In this document: positions 8,718-18,295 of the stretch, piece by piece
Layout of the letters: the number at the start of each line of letters is the position of its first letter
Numbering within the stretch: position 1 is the stretch's first letter
Assembly: GCA_023954375.1 (NCBI GenBank)
Contig: JAMLIC010000009.1
Location: forward strand, 62,001 to 126,000
Origin: Planctomycetota bacterium
GTDB lineage: Bacteria; Planctomycetota; J058
Reading direction: 5' to 3'
Length of the DNA stretch: 64,000 bases
Position numbers and translations under genes: made by a program
The notes under the pieces: model-generated
The model's input: the letters and a program-made list of their open reading frames with translations, nothing else
What the model was told of the DNA's origin: nothing
The model's database searches: none

Positions 8718-11662
8718 GAGGGCTGCCCCTCCGCCGGCGGCGGCGCGCCGTCGCCCTCCGGCGCCGGCTCGGCGCCCGCGGCGTCCACGTCGAGGTCGCG
8801 CTCGCGCTGCGCCCGGTTCGCGCCGTAGTGCCGGTAGTCGCCCTGCCACTTGACGCGCCTCGGCCGCGCGAACATCTGCATGGCGGCGACGCCCACGAGG
8901 AGCAGGATCAGCGCCCCGAGGCCGAGGAAGTTCGTCTTGTAGGCCTTCAGCCAGCACGACCACTCGAGCTCGAGCCGCGGGTCGGTGGGCGCCAGCTCGG
9001 ACGCCTTGGTGAAGAGGGGCAGGGCCGCGGCGTAGCTGCCCTGGTCGTAGAGCGTCTTGGCGTCGCGGGCGTAGACGCGGCCGCGCAGCTCGCCGCAGCG
9101 CACGGTGACCGTGCCGCTCAGGGCGGTCGCCCGGCCGAGCAGCGCGTCGACCACCTCGAAGGGCGTGCCGACGTCGCGCACCGTCCAGGTCTCCGGCGCC
9201 ATGGGGACGAGGCTCCGCTGGCGCACGTAGCCCTTGGTCTCCGGGCCGATGGTCAGCTCCACCCAGCCCTCGATCTCCGGCCCCTGGACCGTCTGGTCGC
9301 GCGCCACCGTGCCGACCTTCTTCGCCAGGTCGCTCGGGGCGGAGCGGACCGCGTTCTCCTCCACCTCCTCGGCGATCGCGTCGACCAGCAGCTCCGCGAG
9401 GACGGCCTTCGTCCGCGGCTGCTCGGCCGGGGCGAGGTAGGCGAGCGCCTCCTCGAGGTGCGCCCCGGCCTCCTCGCGGTCGCCCGCCTTGCGCCGCTCG
9501 TCGGCGATCTGCAGGAGGACCCCGGGGATCGCCTCGAGCGCCGGGCCGTGCCCGCGGTCCTGCGCGAGCACGCCGCGGAGCACCCCCGCCGCGTCGCCGA
9601 GGTCGCCCTGGCCGGCGAGGCCGCGGGCGCGCTCCACCTGCTTGTCGAGCTCCAGGCGGCGCTTCCGCGTGGTGTTCTGGATGATCGTGGCGAGCGCGAG
9701 GCCCACCGCCTCGCTCGGCCGCGTCCCCTGGTCGATCGCGCGCTGCAGCTGGTCCACCGCGATCTCGCGCCGGCGCAGCTCCTTGATGATCTCGTCCAGG
9801 ACGGTGGCGCCCATCTTCTGCAGCATGCCGGCGGCCCGCTCCGCCCGCTGCACCTCGGCGCTCGTCGACGCGGAGTCCGTCGACGTCGCCACGTCGAGGA
9901 GCGAGGCGACCGCCTCCGCGGGGCGGCGGGCGAAGGCGGCCTCGATCACGTCGCCGAGGTCGTCCGTCTGCAGGAAGAGGTCGAACAGCCGGCCGCCGTG
10001 CGGCGGCCGCAGCGCCCCCGGCACGTCGGCCAGGAGGGCCACCATGCGCCGCTTGTAGGTCCGCGGCCGCTCCTCCTGCGGCAGGGGGCCGCGGCGCACC
10101 TCGCCGCGCTCGAGGCGGGTCACCTGCAGGCTCCGGTCGTTGGCGACCAGGTCCTCGAGGACGACCGCGGCGGTCATCGGCCCGAACGCCTCGAGCCCCT
10201 GGAGGAGCGGCGCGCGGCGCCCCGCGTCCTGCTCGAACATGGCGCGGCTGACCAGGAGCTGGCAGACGGCCTTGTCGCCGTTGCGCCCCGCCGCCATGTA
10301 GACGCGCGCCAGCCCCTCCGGGTCCTTGGCCGTGGCCGCCTGCTCCAGCGCCTCCAGGAGGTAGCGCCGCGCGGCCGGGGACGAGATGCTCACCCGGTTC
10401 TCGGGCGCGACGACCACCTCGACGCGCCCGTCGCAGGCGCCCTCGAGCTGCGACACGTGGCGGAGCTTGACCGTCTGCGCCTCGAAGAGCGACGGGAGGA
10501 GGACCTCCTCGGTCCCGAGCGGCGGCGAGTCGTGGGTCATCGTCGCGTCGCCGAGGAGGAAGCGCAGGCGCGTGCCCACGAGGATCGTCCCCGGCAGCGC
10601 GTGCGAGACCTCCACCTCGAAGGCGAGCCCGCCGTCGCGGAGCGAGCGGCGCCGGCTGACCTTGAGGTAGAGCTCGCCCCCCTCGATCTGGAGGGTGTGC
10701 TGCGACGGGAGCGCCACCGGCCGCACGCCGCTGGTCACGCTCGCGCGCGCGCGCGGCGCCTCGGGCGCGCCCCACTCCTCGTTGCGCCAGATGCGCCAGG
10801 TGAAGTGCGTGTCGGTCAGGGCCGTGATCTGTCCCAGGTCGAAGTCGATGCCGACCGTGTCGCCCACGCGCACGTCGTCGAACGCGTCCTTGCCCTGAGG
10901 CATCCGCTGCGGCCCGTCGCCCGGCTGGACCTCGCTCAGGCGCGGGTTGTGGAACGAGGTCAGCTGGTCGAGCGGGACCGCGCGCACCGCCCCCTCCAGG
11001 AACGCGGGGGGCTCGCGGCCGGGCTCGCGCGGCTGCAGGCGGACCTCGACGAGGTTGGCGCCGAGGAAGCGGTAGATCTCGCCGTTGACGGTCACGATGT
11101 CGCCGTGGCGGCTCGCCAGGAGGCGCTCCTCCAGCTCGGGATCGAGCTCCTTGGCCCGGCCGCCGCGCACCAGGTCGATCACGTGGCCGCCCTCGACCGT
11201 GATGCGCAGCGTGTCGCCCTTCTTCAGGAACTCGAGCACGGTCTTGTGGCGCTCGTAGACCTCCTCGTCGACCAGGAGCTGCCGCCCGGCCGACAGCACC
11301 AGCCAGCGCCGCTGCCCGTCGCTCACCAGGCGCTCGAACTGGGCCGTGACGTTGCGGCGCCGCGAGCTCGACAGGTCCTGCTCGAAGCGGCGGATCGAGG
11401 TCAGCCGCCCCCCGCGGTGGGTGAAGACGACCCGGTCGCCATCGCGGAGGCCCTCCAGCAGCGCCTGATGCCGCGCGTAGACCTCGCCGGCGACGCCGTA
11501 GCGGCTCCCCCCCCGGACGATGAGGATGCGCTCCTGCAGCGAGACCTCGAGCCGCTGGAACACGCCCTCCTGCTCGACCTCCTGCTGGGCGCCCGCGGGC
11601 GCGGCGGCGGCGACCAGGGCCAGCGGCGGCAGCATCAGCGCGAGCAGGTGAAGCCTCGTCAT
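8714..11662 (-). CDS. Large secreted/membrane-anchored protein with repeated beta modules (hypothetical)
   Basis: Encodes 982 residues from an ATG preceded by GGGGGAG. A signal peptide (MTRLHLLALMLPPL to AGAQ) is followed by three related modules in the first 200 residues, each with a strand pair and a 'VYxRHxxLLExLxxGD' helix (for example GEVYARHQALLEGLRDGD and EEVYERHKTVLEFLKKGD). The middle is helical and may hold HEAT-like repeats. An SH3-like segment (GWVELTIGPETKGYVRQRSL) and a TPR-like segment (GSYAAALPLFTKASELAPTD) come near the end. One transmembrane helix (LGLGALILLLVGVAAM) precedes an acidic cytoplasmic tail. It overlaps the S41 protease gene, so a joint envelope role is likely. 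I do not recognise the family. Confidence 0.8.
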   Translation of the reverse strand: MTRLHLLALMLPPLALVAAAAPAGAQQEVEQEGVFQRLEVSLQERILIVRGGSRYGVAGEVYARHQALLEGLRDGDRVVFTHRGGRLTSIRRFEQDLSSSRRRNVTAQFERLVSDGQRRWLVLSAGRQLLVDEEVYERHKTVLEFLKKGDTLRITVEGGHVIDLVRGGRAKELDPELEERLLASRHGDIVTVNGEIYRFLGANLVEVRLQPREPGREPPAFLEGAVRAVPLDQLTSFHNPRLSEVQPGDGPQRMPQGKDAFDDVRVGDTVGIDFDLGQITALTDTHFTWRIWRNEEWGAPEAPRARASVTSGVRPVALPSQHTLQIEGGELYLKVSRRRSLRDGGLAFEVEVSHALPGTILVGTRLRFLLGDATMTHDSPPLGTEEVLLPSLFEAQTVKLRHVSQLEGACDGRVEVVVAPENRVSISSPAARRYLLEALEQAATAKDPEGLARVYMAAGRNGDKAVCQLLVSRAMFEQDAGRRAPLLQGLEAFGPMTAAVVLEDLVANDRSLQVTRLERGEVRRGPLPQEERPRTYKRRMVALLADVPGALRPPHGGRLFDLFLQTDDLGDVIEAAFARRPAEAVASLLDVATSTDSASTSAEVQRAERAAGMLQKMGATVLDEIIKELRRREIAVDQLQRAIDQGTRPSEAVGLALATIIQNTTRKRRLELDKQVERARGLAGQGDLGDAAGVLRGVLAQDRGHGPALEAIPGVLLQIADERRKAGDREEAGAHLEEALAYLAPAEQPRTKAVLAELLVDAIAEEVEENAVRSAPSDLAKKVGTVARDQTVQGPEIEGWVELTIGPETKGYVRQRSLVPMAPETWTVRDVGTPFEVVDALLGRATALSGTVTVRCGELRGRVYARDAKTLYDQGSYAAALPLFTKASELAPTDPRLELEWSCWLKAYKTNFLGLGALILLLVGVAAMQMFARPRRVKWQGDYRHYGANRAQRERDLDVDAAGAEPAPEGDGAPPPAEGQPS

Positions 11663-11760
11663 GGCACTCCCCCGGCGCGCCGGGTCCCTCCGGCGCGGGC
11701 TCGCATTCTGGCACCCCGCCGGGCGCCAGACCAACGGCGGCGAGGGACGGCGGCCGCTGT

Positions 11761-11766
11761 TACAAT
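11761..11766 (+). promoter_or_regulatory. -10-like box TACAAT upstream of the 11821 gene
   Basis: TACAAT is a near-consensus sigma-70 -10 hexamer in otherwise extremely GC-rich DNA, 54 bp before the GTG at 11821 and inside the 158-bp divergent intergenic region. No good -35 is visible at 16-18 bp. A GGGGAGGGAGG ribosome-binding sequence lies just before the start. Confidence 0.5.
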
Positions 11767-11820
11767 CCGCGGCCGCCGAGGAGCTTCCCCCGGCCCGGGG
11801 GGAGCGGGGAGGGAGGCGCC

Positions 11821-13543
<1,723 letters not shown>

Positions 13544-13599
13544 GGGGCGAGGCCCGGTTCCTCACCCTCGATCGGGCCGTCCAGCGGCACCCCACCATC

Positions 13600-15555
13600 G
13601 TGAACCTCCGCTCCCTGCCGCTCCTCCTCCTCCTCGCCGCCCCGGCCGCCGCCCTCGACGTCACGGTCGAGGTCGGGCTCGACGGCCTGCTCGTCGACGG
13701 GGGCTGGGCGCCGCTCGAGGTGCGCTGCACGCTCGGCCCCGACGAGCCGCGGCTCGAGGGGCGCGTGGTGGTGGAGCGGCCGCGCGAGCTCGTGGGGCGC
13801 ATCGAGGCCCCGCTGCGCGTCGAGCCCGGCGAGACGGCGGTGGCGCGGCTCGTCGTGCCGGTCACGGCCGGCGCGACCTACGCCGCGCGGGTCGTCGACG
13901 CCGACGGCCGGACGCTCGCGACCGCGCTCCCCGCCGGCGCGGGGGTCATCCTCATGCCCGACGAGCGCCTGGTCGTCTTCGCCGGGCCCGTCGGGCTCCC
14001 GGGGCTGGCCGACGGCGGCGCCGACCGGCCGCGGATCGCCCGCCTCGCGCCGGAGCGGCTGCCGCGCGACGCGCGCCTCCTCGCCGCGGCGCAGGCGGTC
14101 GTCCTCAAGCCGCCGCCGGGCGGGGCGGCGGCCTTCGCCGAGCTCGCGCGCGACCCGGCGGCCGCCGCCGCGCTCGAGCGCTTCGTGCGCCAGGGCGGCG
14201 CGCTCGTCCTCGTCGCCGGCGACGGCCCCTGGTGGCGCGACGGGCCGCTCGACGCCCTGGCGCCCGCCCGGGTCGACGGCCGCGGCGAGGACGCCGTCGC
14301 CGCGCTCGACCCCGGGCTCGGCCTGTTCGAGGCGCCGCGGCCCCTGGCCGTGCTCGCCTGCACGCCGCGGCCGGGCGCGGTCGTCGCGTGGGCGGGCGAG
14401 CGCCATCCGCTGGTGATCGAGCGCGCGCACGGGCGCGGGCGCGTGACGCTCGTGGCGTTCGACCCCGACCAGGGCGGCCTGCGCGGCGCGCCGCGCACGA
14501 GCGCCCTCCTCGCCGGCCTCCTGCCCGCCGCCCCCCCCGCGGCGCCGCCGCTGCGCGGCCACGACGCGCTGGCCCTCCTGGGCGACCTCCTCGACGCCAC
14601 GCCGGGCCTGGCGCCGGGTTGGTTCTACGGGCTGACCCTCGCCCTGGCCGTGCAGCTCCTGGGCGTCTCGGTGCTCACGGCCGCGCTCGTGCGCCGCCGC
14701 GGGCCCTGGGCGGCGCTCGTGGCCCCGCCGGCGGTGTCGCTCGTCGTGACCGGCGCGCTCCTCGTCGCCGGCGCGCTCGCCCGCGGCGCCCCGCGCGTGA
14801 CCCAGCTCCTCGTGCAGGTGGCCGACCCGGCGTCCGACGCGCCGCCGGGCGGCGGGCACGTCCTGGCGGCCCTCGGCGTGGTGGCCGGCGCCCGGGCCGA
14901 GGCGTCGGTCGAGCTCCCCGCGGCGCTCCTCCCCGAGCCGCAGCCGCTCTCGGGCCTCGACGCCCTGCGCCTGCGCGCGGCCGGCGCGGCCCTGGCGCTG
15001 CGGCCGGGCCGGCCGGCGCTCGTCGGGCCGCTCGAGGTGCCGGCCCACGGCCGGGCGGCCTTGCTCCTCGCGGGCCACGTCGACGGCGACGCCCCGTGGC
15101 CGGCCCTCTCGGCGCGCGCCCTCCCCGGGCCCGCGGCGACGTGGCCGGCCGTCGAAGTGACCTCCCACGACGCGCGGCCGCTCGAGGGCCTCGTCGTCAT
15201 GACCCTCACGCCGGCCGGGCCGCGCACGGGCGCGCTCCGGCCGCTCGCGCCCGGCGCCACGGCGACGTTCTCCGCGGCCCTGGCCGCGCCCCCGCTCGAC
15301 GACCTGCAGCTCGACGGGCCGCTCGACCCTGGCCGCGGCCTCCTCCTCCGCGTGGCCGGGCGGCTGGAGGCGGCGGCCGGCCGGCCCCCGGCGGGCGCCC
15401 CGCCGCCGCCCGTCGTCGCCTGGGTCCTGCACGCGGCGGTCGAGGAGGGCGCCGCCGTCCCCTTCACCGACCGGCGCGGCGCCCGGCTCGCGGGCGCCGC
15501 GCGCACGGTGCGCGTCACGTGCGTCCCGGTCCTGCGCCCGGAGGAGGAGCGGTGA
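13600..15555 (+). CDS. Large membrane/periplasmic protein linked to ABC transporter (hypothetical)
   Basis: Encodes 651 residues from a GTG start. The N-terminal signal peptide (LRSLPLLLLLAAPAAA) is followed by an extracytoplasmic beta-rich domain (VEVGLDGLLVDGGWAPLEV). A Rossmann-like segment then reads FVRQGGALVLVAGDGPWW, as in GldG/DUF4350-type proteins that tilt towards ABC exporters. Two transmembrane helices lie near residues 345-395 (GWFYGLTLALAVQLLGVSVL and SLVVTGALLVAGALA). A long beta-rich C-terminal region ends with VRVTCVPVLRPEEER. The stop overlaps the ABC ATPase start (GTGA). The context suggests an accessory subunit of the ABC system. The family call is uncertain. Confidence 0.75.
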   Translation: MNLRSLPLLLLLAAPAAALDVTVEVGLDGLLVDGGWAPLEVRCTLGPDEPRLEGRVVVERPRELVGRIEAPLRVEPGETAVARLVVPVTAGATYAARVVDADGRTLATALPAGAGVILMPDERLVVFAGPVGLPGLADGGADRPRIARLAPERLPRDARLLAAAQAVVLKPPPGGAAAFAELARDPAAAAALERFVRQGGALVLVAGDGPWWRDGPLDALAPARVDGRGEDAVAALDPGLGLFEAPRPLAVLACTPRPGAVVAWAGERHPLVIERAHGRGRVTLVAFDPDQGGLRGAPRTSALLAGLLPAAPPAAPPLRGHDALALLGDLLDATPGLAPGWFYGLTLALAVQLLGVSVLTAALVRRRGPWAALVAPPAVSLVVTGALLVAGALARGAPRVTQLLVQVADPASDAPPGGGHVLAALGVVAGARAEASVELPAALLPEPQPLSGLDALRLRAAGAALALRPGRPALVGPLEVPAHGRAALLLAGHVDGDAPWPALSARALPGPAATWPAVEVTSHDARPLEGLVVMTLTPAGPRTGALRPLAPGATATFSAALAAPPLDDLQLDGPLDPGRGLLLRVAGRLEAAAGRPPAGAPPPPVVAWVLHAAVEEGAAVPFTDRRGARLAGAARTVRVTCVPVLRPEEER

Positions 15556-16484
15556 TCGAGGCCCGGGGCCTGGTGAAGCGCTTCGGCCCGCGCCTGGCGC
15601 TGCGCGGCGTCGACCTCGACGCCGCCCCCGGCGACGTCGTGGGCGTGATCGGCCCCAACGGCGCCGGCAAGACGACGACGATCCGCATCCTCGCCACGCT
15701 GATCGTCCCGGAGGCCGGCCACGCCCGCGTCGCCGGCCTCGACGCCGTGCGCGACGCGGCGCGCCTGCGCGCCGCGGTCGGCTTCATGCCGGAGCGCTTC
15801 GGCCTCTACGACGAGCTGACGATCGAGCAGTACCTGGAGTTCTTCGCCCGCGCCCACGGGCTCCACGCCCGCGACCGCCGGGCGCAGGTCGACGGCGTGC
15901 TCGAGCTCACCGACCTGACGCACAAGCGCGGCGACCCGTGCGAGGGGCTGTCGAAGGGCGTGCGCCAGCGCGTCTACCTGGCCAAGACGCTCCTGCACGA
16001 CCCGCGGGTGCTGCTCCTCGACGAGCCGTCGTCGGGCCTCGACCCGCAGGCGCGGATCGACCTGCGGGCGCTCCTCTCGGCGCTCGCGGCGCAGGGCAAG
16101 ACGATCCTCGTGTCGTCGCACATCCTCACCGAGCTCGACCTGATCTGCAGCCGCGTGGCCGTGATCGAGGGCGGGCGGGTGCGCTTCGCCGGCACGCTCG
16201 ACGACGTGGCCCGCCGCCGCGCCCGCGCGCACCGCGTGCGCGTGCGCGCGCTCGACCCGGCGCACGCCGAGCGCGCGCGGGCCCTGCTGGCCGACGACGC
16301 GCGCGTGCTCGAGCCGGCGCTCGAGGGGCGCGAGCTGCGGCTCGTGTTCGAGGGCGAGCAGGGCGAGGTCCCGGGCCTGCACCGGCGGCTCGTCGAGGGC
16401 GGCGTCGACGTCTTCGCGTTCGAGGTGGAGGAGCCCAGCCTCGAGGCGCTGTTCCTCGAGGTCACGCGGGGCGAGGTGTCGTGA
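15552..16484 (+). CDS. ABC transporter ATP-binding protein
   Basis: Encodes 310 residues from a GTG start overlapping the preceding stop. Walker A is GPNGAGKTTT, Walker B LLLDEPSSGLD, and the H-loop is in SSHILTELD. The signature motif is LSKGVRQRV rather than LSGGQ, a variant common in exporters of the NodI/DrrA/GldA/CcmA type. The C-terminal 80 residues (RAHRVRVRALDPAHAERARA onward) are the extra regulatory domain seen in that group. It overlaps the permease gene by a second GTGA, so ATPase and permease are expressed together. It probably energises export or membrane remodelling; the substrate cannot be read from the sequence. Confidence 0.93.
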   Translation: MIEARGLVKRFGPRLALRGVDLDAAPGDVVGVIGPNGAGKTTTIRILATLIVPEAGHARVAGLDAVRDAARLRAAVGFMPERFGLYDELTIEQYLEFFARAHGLHARDRRAQVDGVLELTDLTHKRGDPCEGLSKGVRQRVYLAKTLLHDPRVLLLDEPSSGLDPQARIDLRALLSALAAQGKTILVSSHILTELDLICSRVAVIEGGRVRFAGTLDDVARRRARAHRVRVRALDPAHAERARALLADDARVLEPALEGRELRLVFEGEQGEVPGLHRRLVEGGVDVFAFEVEEPSLEALFLEVTRGEVS

Positions 16485-18217
16485 ACCCGGTCGCCTGGAA
16501 GGACCTCCTCACCTACGCGCGCGGCCTGCAGCAGGGCAGCGCCGGGGTGCGCTTCGTCGGGACGACCGTCGTCCTCGGGGCGCCGCTCCTGGCCTACGCC
16601 TGGTGCGTCGTGTCGCTCCCGGGCGGCTGGGGGCGGGCGGCGCCGGCCGTGTTCCTCGTCGTGGCGGGGATCATGGCGCTGTTCGGGCTGTCGGTGGCCG
16701 TCCCGGCGGCGACGGCGTTCGCCCTCGAGCGCGACCGCGAGACGCTCGAGGGGCTGGTCGTCTCGCCGCTGGGCCCCTGGCAGCTGGTCCTCGGCAAGCT
16801 CCAGGCCGCCGTGACGATCGGCGCGATCACGCACGCCGCCCTCCTCCCCCTCCTCGCCGTCGCCTACGTCCTCGGCGGCGGGGACCTGGCGTTCGTGCCC
16901 GCGTGGCTCCTGCTCCTCCTGGCCACGAACGTGTCGTTCGCCGCCTTCTGCCTGGTCGCGGGCGCGCGGCGCCTCGACGCGCCGAGCAAGCTCGGCTGGG
17001 TGCGGGCGCAGTCGACGCAGGCGCAGATGGCGCTCCAGGGGACGCTCGGCGTGGGCGTGCTCCTCGCGCTCGTGCCGATCTACGCCGTGCTCCTCCTGCC
17101 GTTCGCCGCCGCGCAGGGGGCGCCGGTCGGCCCGATCCTCGACGCCGCCGCCCCGTTCGGCGCCCTCCACCCGCTCGTGGCGCTCGCCGTGTGGGGCGAG
17201 GCCCGCGTCCTCGGCGCGCCCGTCCCCGTGTGGCTGATCGGCGTCGTCGTGCACCTGCTCCTCGCCCTGCCGCTCCTGTCGGACGCCGTCGAGGCGCAGC
17301 GGAGCGAGGGGAGCCCGCCCGGCCGCCTCACGCGGGCGCTCTGCCTGCCGCTCGTGGCGGCCCTCCTGGTGCTCGCCGCCGCCACCGGCGCCGCGCTCCC
17401 CGACCCGGGCCGGGTCGTCGTGGCCGTCGGGGCCCCGGCCGTGCTCCTCCTCGCCGCCGCGGCCCGCACCGGGTTCGTGCCGGCCGCCGGGGCGCGCCGC
17501 GTCGAGCGCCGGCGCGTCCTCGCCGGCCTCGCCCGCCCCGACCTGGCGCTCGAGAGCGCCCCCGACCGCGCGCCGGGCTTCGTGGCGCTCCTGGCGCTCG
17601 CCTGCGCGCCGCTCGTCGTGTGGGGCGCCGGGGCCGAGGGGCTGGCCACGCTCGCCGCGCTGGCGCTGATGTCCGTCGCGCTCGCGGCGGTCGGCGCGCG
17701 CCTCGTGGCCCGCGGCCAGGAGCAGGAGGACCGCGCGTTCGAGGCCGCGGCCCGCGCCGGGGCGGCGCCGGCGCCCGAGCCGGCGGAGGCCCCGCGGCCG
17801 CCCCGCGGCCGCTTCTTCCTGCGCCTGGCGCTCGCGAGCCTGCTCCTCCCGCCGGTGGGGGCCGCGGGGCTGTCGTTCGGCCAGGGCGCGGCCCCGGCGC
17901 TCGGCCCGCTGGCGCCCGTCTTCACGGCCCTGTGCGCCGCCGGCCTGGCCCTGAACCCGTTCGCCGCCCTCCTGCCCACGCTCGCCGACCCCCACGCCCT
18001 CGGCACCGACGCGCCGCGCCGCGTGTTCGCGGCCCTGGGCCTCGAGCCGGAGGTCGTCCTGGGCCTCCACGTCGCCTGCTACGCCGTGGCCCTGCTCGCC
18101 GCGGTCGCCTCGATCCGCCGCCCGCTCGACGTGGCCGCCGCGCTGGCGGCGGCCGGCGTCGGCGCGCCCGAGGCGCCCCCGCCGGACGCGCCGGCGACCG
18201 ACCGGCCCGCCGGCTGA
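16481..18217 (+). CDS. ABC transporter permease (ABC-2 type)
   Basis: Encodes 578 residues with roughly 12 hydrophobic segments. The N-terminal half resembles ABC-2 permeases: a cytoplasmic amphipathic start (NPVAWKDLLTYARGL), a first membrane segment and ALERDRETLEGLVVSPL, a motif family of DrrB/GldF-like permeases. The C-terminal half has more helices split by a charged Pro/Arg loop (about residues 415-435). The GTG start overlaps the ATPase stop. Length is about double that of a minimal ABC-2 permease, so two halves may be fused. It works with the upstream ATPase and probably with the 651-residue membrane protein. Confidence 0.88.
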   Translation: MNPVAWKDLLTYARGLQQGSAGVRFVGTTVVLGAPLLAYAWCVVSLPGGWGRAAPAVFLVVAGIMALFGLSVAVPAATAFALERDRETLEGLVVSPLGPWQLVLGKLQAAVTIGAITHAALLPLLAVAYVLGGGDLAFVPAWLLLLLATNVSFAAFCLVAGARRLDAPSKLGWVRAQSTQAQMALQGTLGVGVLLALVPIYAVLLLPFAAAQGAPVGPILDAAAPFGALHPLVALAVWGEARVLGAPVPVWLIGVVVHLLLALPLLSDAVEAQRSEGSPPGRLTRALCLPLVAALLVLAAATGAALPDPGRVVVAVGAPAVLLLAAAARTGFVPAAGARRVERRRVLAGLARPDLALESAPDRAPGFVALLALACAPLVVWGAGAEGLATLAALALMSVALAAVGARLVARGQEQEDRAFEAAARAGAAPAPEPAEAPRPPRGRFFLRLALASLLLPPVGAAGLSFGQGAAPALGPLAPVFTALCAAGLALNPFAALLPTLADPHALGTDAPRRVFAALGLEPEVVLGLHVACYAVALLAAVASIRRPLDVAAALAAAGVGAPEAPPPDAPATDRPAG

Positions 18218-18265
18218 CGCTCCGCGCGAGCCCCCTGACGCCGTGCGCGCGGGCGCAGCGGGCGG

Positions 18266-18295
18266 TACGCTGCCGACATGAGCGGGCGGGCGTAG
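18266..18295 (+). promoter_or_regulatory. -10-like box plus five-codon ATG-TAG leader just before the kinase start
   Basis: TACGCT (18266-18271) lies exactly 6 nt before an ATG at 18278. That ATG opens codons ATG AGC GGG CGG GCG TAG, in frame with the kinase, and the amber stop is immediately followed by the kinase GTG at 18296. The spacing is a leaderless signature also seen at 27265 and 52924. The kinase would then be translated by re-initiation, amber readthrough or internal initiation. Confidence 0.5.
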